A DNA stretch of 27,442 nt. It comes from a virus. Below, one piece after another: positions 7,193 through 14,800 of the stretch (positions within the stretch are counted from its first letter, which is position 1; each line of letters starts with the position of its first letter). The notes under the pieces are model-generated. The model was not told where the DNA came from and did not search any database. It saw only the letters and a list, made by a program, of their open reading frames with translations. The stretch is taken from the IMG/VR virus record IMGVR_UViG_3300032116_001086, positions 1 to 27,442 of that record. One strand, 5' to 3'. The position numbers were made by a program, and so were the translations under genes.

Positions 7193-8802
7193 TGGACTCA
7201 GTAAAGTCAGCATACGCAGCGCTGTCAGATCTGTCTCTTTGGGCCAAGGTCCAGTCGAGCGATCGACTGAAGCTGTCCGATGTTCCGGCAGTTGCGAACC
7301 TGAGGTTCGACTACATCCTCGTCAACTGGTCGACTATGCGAGAGACAGTCGTCAGCAACGCGTCAGACTACTACGACTTGAAGAAGTTCAATCACGAGCT
7401 TCGCGAGTTTGACAAGTTCATCGACATCATACGAAACCAGACTCCTGCAGTGCGTCAGGCGGCCAACAACAAATCCATGGTCGCAAACTACTACTCTGTG
7501 TTCGATAATATGTACGTCGACGACGTGAACGTCTCCTCAACCGAAGAAGGTGTGGTCCAGTCTGAGATCGACAGGGTCTCGAACTTCAAGAAGAACTCAT
7601 TCTTGAGCATCAGAAAGCTTCTTACAGCAGGAAGGGACGCGATCGCAGACTCCATCGGGGCATCAGACAACACCTACAACTCCATATACGACAGAAGCTC
7701 GCTGCCCAAGCTGCTGGACAGGTCCATACCCGAGCTCGAGAGCTCTTATCTCTTCCAGCAGGGGATAAACGCCGTAGACTCTATCCTGGCAAACGAGACC
7801 ATACTCAACACCACGGCGTACGTAGACCCTTTCGCTTTTGCCAGGGCCAACGCGAACAACCCCGAGATCGACATCGGCACCTACTCGTCAGGATCGCTCG
7901 TCAAACTCAACTACAGAGAAACACTGCAAGGTCTTGCACTTAGGACCATGGGCGACGCCGATCGCTGGATAGACATCGCAATCGCTAACGGACTCAAGCC
8001 TCCGTACGTCGATGAGGTGGGCCAAAAGATCCCGCTGGTGTCGAACGCCAGGAACGACTCCATCAACATCGCTGCCACGGACGCCTTCGCTAGACCCAAC
8101 AAAGAGAAGGTCTACGTCAACCAGATCGTCATCATACAGTCCGACGTCGAGTCGATACCAGACCAGAGGGTAATAACGTCTATAAAAGAGACGCCTATAT
8201 CGGGAGAGCTCACCATACAGCTCAGCGGCGAGGCAGATCTCGACAGATACAAATCGGGAGACAACGCCTACATCAGGGTGTTTGCCCCGAACACCGTCAA
8301 CAGTAATTTCTACGTCCTCATCCCGTCCACCGATCCACTTCCTGCGGGCCTAAACAAGCCGACGCCGTGGTTCCTTCGGAGCAAGAGCCAGGACGAGAAG
8401 AACGCCGGCGTAGACTTCGCGCTAGACAGCATGGGCGACATCGTCCTCGACAACTCGGGCGACCTTAAGCTGTCGTACGGGGCAGACAACGCGACGCAGG
8501 CCCTCAAGATCCTCATAGCGACATCTACCGGAGATCTTTTCAGGCACCCTGACTACGGCATCCCGGAGATAGTGGGGACCCAGAACTCTGACCCAGAGGG
8601 CGTAAGATCCACCATAGCAGAGAACATATCAAGAAAGATAGAGAGCGACCCGCGTTTCAGCAGATTAGACTTCTTAACGGTAGAATATCTAAGCAGCGGA
8701 TCAGCTGGTCCAGCCGGCTATGCAGTGAGTCTGGGCGTGGTTCTAACCGGCAGCTCAGGGAACGTGATCCCCATTTCCTTCAGCATAAACGTACCGCAGT
8801 AA
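7192..8802 (+). CDS. Baseplate wedge protein: LysM/gp53-like segment fused to gp25/gpW-like domain
   Basis: The protein has 536 residues from ATG 7192, which overlaps the previous stop by one base (TGATG); a GTG at 7189 is an alternative. Three parts can be seen. Residues 1-230 are helical and not recognised. Residues about 240-275 read YRETLQGLALRTMGDADRW then IDIAIANGLKPPYV, close to the 'GDTLQ.IA.R.LGDA.RW' pattern of LysM/gp53-like baseplate proteins. Residues about 408-536 look like a gp25/GPW domain: GDIVLDNSGDLKLSYG, LKILIATSTGDLFRHPDYG, and ESDPRFSRL in the place of the family's EPR motif. In T4-type baseplates gp25 helps start sheath assembly. Its position just before the J-like gene matches P2 W-J-I order. 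Confidence 0.75.
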   Translation: MDSVKSAYAALSDLSLWAKVQSSDRLKLSDVPAVANLRFDYILVNWSTMRETVVSNASDYYDLKKFNHELREFDKFIDIIRNQTPAVRQAANNKSMVANYYSVFDNMYVDDVNVSSTEEGVVQSEIDRVSNFKKNSFLSIRKLLTAGRDAIADSIGASDNTYNSIYDRSSLPKLLDRSIPELESSYLFQQGINAVDSILANETILNTTAYVDPFAFARANANNPEIDIGTYSSGSLVKLNYRETLQGLALRTMGDADRWIDIAIANGLKPPYVDEVGQKIPLVSNARNDSINIAATDAFARPNKEKVYVNQIVIIQSDVESIPDQRVITSIKETPISGELTIQLSGEADLDRYKSGDNAYIRVFAPNTVNSNFYVLIPSTDPLPAGLNKPTPWFLRSKSQDEKNAGVDFALDSMGDIVLDNSGDLKLSYGADNATQALKILIATSTGDLFRHPDYGIPEIVGTQNSDPEGVRSTIAENISRKIESDPRFSRLDFLTVEYLSSGSAGPAGYAVSLGVVLTGSSGNVIPISFSINVPQ

Positions 8803-8806
8803 GAGG
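8802..8806 (+). promoter_or_regulatory. Ribosome binding site that favours ATG 8813
   Basis: AGAGG lies six bases before ATG 8813 but only three before the in-frame GTG 8810. This spacing favours ATG as the start of the giant J-like gene. The local string aggtgatgg around the start also occurs at the start of the preceding gene (7187-7195). Confidence 0.5.
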
Positions 8807-8812
8807 CAGGTG

Positions 8813-11800
8813 ATGGCTGTAAGTCTTCAAAGTTACAACGAGATTCTTGGAAAACTGGCTCGCAAGATCATAGCGGACACTCCGGTAAATGATTTGAATC
8901 CTGGCTCGGTGCTGTTGACGCTGCTGGAGGCGGTCGCGGCGCAGGACTTCGAGAACAGTGCCAGCATACTCAACGTCTTAGAGACGCTGAACATCGACGC
9001 GCTCAAGAACTCAGATCTCGACGCCAGAGCCGCAGACTACGGTCTTGCAAGAAAAACCTCAGCCAAAGCAACGGGCTTCATAAAGATTCAAGACTCTAGC
9101 ATCACCAAGCGAGCCACGACGCTGTACGCTGTGAAACCGGCTCCTATAGCGGGCGCCACCAAGATCTACGTCAACGACGCCTCAGGATGGGCATCGACCG
9201 GGACGCTCTTCATAGGCCGCGGAACCCAGCAGTTCGAGGGACCGATCTCGTACACGTCGATCGTGGACAACGGAAGCTTCTACACCATCAACCTGGCGTC
9301 TGCGCTTCAGAAAGACCACCTCACGTCCGACACGGTCATCGACGCGCAGGGCACGATCGACAAGCTCATACCCTCAGGAACGATCGTCAAGATACCGTCC
9401 AACAATGTCACTCCTGAGATCCTCTACACGACGCTCAGAGACGCGATCCTTCCGGCAGGCGAAGACACGGTCGACAGCATACCCATCATAGCGGAAAACT
9501 CAGGCGCTCAGAGCAACGCCGGCATAAACTCGATCACGACGTTCGATTCTTTGCCGTTCGCTACGGCTCTGGTCTCTAACACCTCGGTCCTCGCAAGCGG
9601 TCGAGACACTGAGTCAGACGACGACCTTCGCGAGAGGCTCAAGAACTACTCGGCTACTTTGTCTAGAGGAACTCGCGCCGCGATACTGTCTGCCATCGTC
9701 GGAGTGTCCGACTCCTCGGACGGCAAGCAGGTCTCGTCTGCCGTTATCCAGGAGCCGACCACGTACGGCGAGCCTTCGCTCGTCTACATCGACGACGGCT
9801 CTGGTTTTCAGCCTACGACCGCCGGTCAGTCGGTGGACGTTCTTCTGGCATCGGCAAGCGGCGGCGAGCAGTATCTCCAGCTCTCAAACTTCCCGCTTCC
9901 TAGGCCTCAGATCTCTAACCAGATCCCTGGACCGATAGAGCTCGTGGCAGGATCTAGGCTCGTGGTCGCCGTGGACGAGGTCGAGCAAGAGATCATCGTC
10001 TACTCTCGCGACTACGTCAACATCGCGTCGGCTACGCTGATCGAGATCGCGATCGCCATAAACGCTCAGGCAAACGACAATGGCTACAACTTCAGATGTA
10101 GGCTGTCTGAAGACTCTACGCGACTTCTCATATACCCTACAGACTTCAGCGCAGAGTTCATACAGGTCTCATCCACGCTTCCGAGCGGAGTGACAAACGC
10201 GAACGACGCGCTGAAGTTTCCGACCAACAAATACTCGTACATCTCTCTCTACAAGAACAACGTCTTGCTCAGGTCTAAAGAGACCGCAGCCACGCTGGTC
10301 ACACTCGCTGCTCCTTGGCCGTCGCTGATCTCCAGCGGCACACTGGTCATATCGGTCGACGGAACGCCGTCTCAGACCGGATACTTCACCAGCGGCGACT
10401 TTGGCGGCATACCGATATCTGCTGTGACGCCTCTTCAGTGGGCTGATGCCATAAACGCCAAGTTCGCCGGAATCACCGCGACCGCCACGTCGAACGCCAA
10501 GATACAGATCAGATCAAACAAGACCGGATCGAGCTCTTCGCTCAAGATCGTCGGCGGAACCTACATCGACGACTGGTTCTCTGGGATCAGCACGTACGAC
10601 GAAGGCACCTCGTCTGACTTCAGCCTAAACCGACAGACAGGGAACCTGAAGCTCGAGGTTCCTGCCGTAGCCGGAGACTCTATCACTGCAGGCAACGCAG
10701 ACGCCAAAGGCTACATCACCTCCACGCCGACCAACATCGGCACATACGACCTAAGCGCCGACTCAAGCGGACGGCCTTCTGAGATGGTCGTCGTGGCTGA
10801 CGGGTTGAACGTAGAGCCAAGAGGCGACGTCTCTCCTGCCATCGGAAGCGGCATCAAGGTCACCGTACCTAGTGCCGGATACATGAGATTCACGGCAGAC
10901 ACCAGCAACACATTCCAAGGAGCTTTGGTCGGCGATTACATCTACGTCTCCTATAAATCGCTGACGGCAGACTGGTTTAGTCTAAACAACTCAGGTCTAT
11001 TCAGGATCGTCAAGAAGGGCTCGCACGTTTCTGCTGGCGTAGACACGTACGTGGACGTGGTCAACGTCGGGGCAAGCGCTGAGCCTGTGTCCGACTACTA
11101 CGACGTCACGTTCGAGGATGACGTTCAGGTCTTCGGCTCGGACGCCTATCCTCAGGTCTGGAGAGCAGAGTACGTCTCCAACACCGTGCCGATCACCCTT
11201 CAGCAGATGGTGACGTCGTTCGACAACGACCTCGCAAACGTCAAGGGCTCGATCTTCAAGACCAACTCCATAAAAGCGACCAGCACCACCGAGAACGACG
11301 GCGCCATAGCGATTCCTGTGTCGGTCGGAAAACTATCATTCATCTTCGACACCAAGCAGGGTTCAGAGCTCGGCAATCAGTCGCACGTCGCTAGCCGCAT
11401 AAGCTCGGCCGATATGCTGACGTGGTTCAAGCGCGGCGCCTACGTCAAGAGGACCTCATCCAACACAGTGCTCCTAGACAGGACCAGATACACCGACGTC
11501 AAGGGAACCATATCGGCAGACGCGGCGTACACGTCGTCCACCTTGAACTCGGCGCTCTTCAACACATCAGACCTTGCGTACGACGATATCGTCAACGTCA
11601 CCTCGGGCGCGAACAAATCCCTCTTCAAGAACGCGGTCGAGATCCAGGGCGGGAACGTTTTGTCGATACGAAGCGTCACGCCGAAGACGTCTTTCGATTA
11701 TCTCTCAGGCGACTCTATTGAGCTCGTTAAGTCGCTGTCGTTCTCGTCCGACGACTCGATCGTCTTCGTGCTCGACGGCGACGCCGTAAACAAGACCATC

Positions 11801-14800
11801 AACGTCAACTTCTGGCGAACCGGTCGAGTCAACTCGCAGATCGCGCCGACCAACAGTCAGTTCTCAGCTACTGACGCAGACAACGAGGCAGGCATCACCT
11901 TCGCAACGCCTACGGTGTGGTCGACGTCCGCTCCTACGAGCACGAACTTCGAAGACTACGCGGTGTGGTTCAGGAGCCGTAACTGGTATCGGTCCGGCGG
12001 ATCGGCGTCAAGCGAAGGGACCTTGATCCTCAGGGCAAAAGAGTACGGGCCGATCGGCGACAGTCATCGGTTCTCCATAGACTATCCGTCTGCGCCGCTG
12101 CAGAGTGCGCGCATAGAGCACGCGAACAACCCAGAGTACACGACCACCACCTACTACTTTGGATCAGACGACGCAAGGACCACCGGCATCATCGGTGGGT
12201 CCACTTTCTCGGTAAGAAAGATCGAGACCATCGCGACCACAGCACAAGGCGCAGGATCCGGTGAGGTCTCGAGCGGCGATTACTTTTACCTCTACGAAGC
12301 CTCTAACAAAGCCGTGGTCTTCTGGTACGCGGTCAACGGGTCTGGATCTCAGCCTACGGTCACCATCTCAGGCGTCACCGTAAGGTACGTGAAGATCGGC
12401 ACCGTGGTCACAGGCGACACTGCTACGGCGGTTGCGGCTAAGACCGCTTTCGCAGTCGACAACGACGACAGCTTCACTGCGACCGCGTCAGGGAACGTCG
12501 TGTCGGTCACGAACAATTTCAACGGATCCGTTCCTGCTGCGGCACAGTCTGGCATAAGCTTCGTGATCAACCAAGACACGAAGACATGCCGATACCAGTT
12601 TCAGACCGTCGTAGACCTCAGCACCGTGGTGGTCGGCGACGTGATGTCTGTTGCTGAGTCTATAGGCATCTCTTCTGGAAACGACGGCACGTTCAGGGTA
12701 AACGCTGTCGATCCGGCTCTTCAGTACGTGGACGTCTACAACCCGTCCGCGTCTCCTACGACGGTCGGTCAGGTCGATAAAGTGTCGGTCAGCAGCGTTG
12801 CTGCGGCAGGGTCTAACATGGCCCAGAACGTGACCGTCACGGCAGGATCCGGTATCACCACAGGCGGATACTTTATCCTCTACGATCAGACCGGTGCGGT
12901 GGTCTTCTGGTACGACCTCACAGGGTCCACTCCTCAGCCTTCGGTGTCTGGCGCGGTAAGATACGTCCAGATCTCCGGCCTGACGTCGGGCAGCACCGCT
13001 GCAGCAGTAGCAGCTGCGACCAGCACGGCTGTCAACGGCGATCCTCAGTTCAGCACCGTCTACTCGTCAGGCAGCACGTTCTCTGCTGTAAACGCTTTCG
13101 TGGGTCCGGTTCAGGACGCGGCCAACGGTACCGGCGTAGCGTTCACGTACGCTAAGACAGACTCCGGCGATCCTATCGGCGGCACCTACTTTAAGCTGTA
13201 CGACTCTGCCGGAAGCGTGGGCGTATGGCTGAACGTAAACGGAAACCCGATGCCTCCGCACGGGTGCGACAGAGCGATTCAAGTCATATTGAATCCGACT
13301 GATTCTGCTAACGACGTCGCAAGCACGATCGCAGCATATGTAGACGCCGACGCTGAGTTTACAGCAACCTCAAGCACGACTACGGTGCTGATATCGAACT
13401 ACTACAACGGTGCACGCGACGCCGCAGTGGACGGATCTTCTCCGTACGCTACAGGCTTCACTATCGCAGTAACTCAGCCGGGGACAAACGACGCCTACGA
13501 TGCACCGGCGTCGAACTCGGGCATAGTGATGTATCCGCTGCTGTCCACTGCGGTCAGCGACATCTGCAACGTCGTCAACACCAGCGAGACCATGACCGCG
13601 GCGTTTGTGGGCTTAGGCACCAACATCATAGCAAAGGCGACCAAGGAAGAGCTGCTTGCCGTATCCTACGCACACAACCCGTCTCCGTCGTCTAACTTGA
13701 ACGAGTTCGTGAAGATGTTCGACGGCGAGTCGTTCGTCAAGATCTTCGCAAACACGAACCCGCAGTTCATACTCAAGCAGAGCCTGATACTTCAGGGACT
13801 TGAGCCAACGATCTACGACATGGCGTCGTGCCCAAATCCTGGGACCGCCGACGTAGGCGAGATCTTCAAGCTCGTGCCCAAGACTATAAAGAACGTCAAG
13901 CACCAGCTGACGCACAAAGCACTGTCTCAGCTCCCCATCGTGGCAGACGTAGACATCGCCGGCAACTTCAGGCGCGTGCAGGTCAAATCCAAGAAGCTTG
14001 GAACTGCGGGCGGCGTAGAGATCGTCGGCGGTCGCGCGAACGTAGCAGAGCTGGACCTGATAGGGTCCGCAAGCACCGAGCTGAACGACGCGGCAACAGT
14101 GCGATACCTGAGAGCAGCGGTTCAGGCTTTTCCCAACACGCTCAGCAAGGGTGACGCAGTAAAGATCTACAACACTCTGCCTGCTAAGCGATACTTCGCT
14201 CCTGACTCAGGAACAAAGGTAGAGGTCTACAACGACTCTTTCGGCAACGTCAGTTACCTTATAGGGAACCGATCGATCAACTCGTCGCCGTTCACCACGT
14301 GGAGCCTGTCTGATGTCTCTAGCAGCTACGGTGCCGCTTCCGGCACGATCTGGAGATGGACGCACACTCAGTCTGGCGCTAAGGCAACGGCGGTAGGAAA
14401 GACACCTTTCGTGAACTTCAACTCCATAGCGCGCGTAGGCGGCGTAGCAACCGTCACTACGTCTGCTTCGCACGGCTTCGTGGCCGGACAGAAGATCGTG
14501 ATCTCGGGTGTGGCGGACGTTCCGGCTTTCAACGGCGAGTGGGTCATCACCGCGACACCGCTGACCAACACGTTCGAGTTTGCGTCTACGGGATCGAATC
14601 TCGTCAGCAACTCTGGTGGCAAGGCGACGATCGTCGCCACGCAGACCACGCTGCCAGACACCTACGACAGCTCCAGCATCTCGATATCGTCTAGGCTTCG
14701 CTCGTATGACTTCGTCGTAGGAACGACGTCTGTCGCGTACAACGTGGCGCTTACCGTAGACTCGCTTCCGAACCAGGGCGATTTCTTCCTGGTTCGCGCG

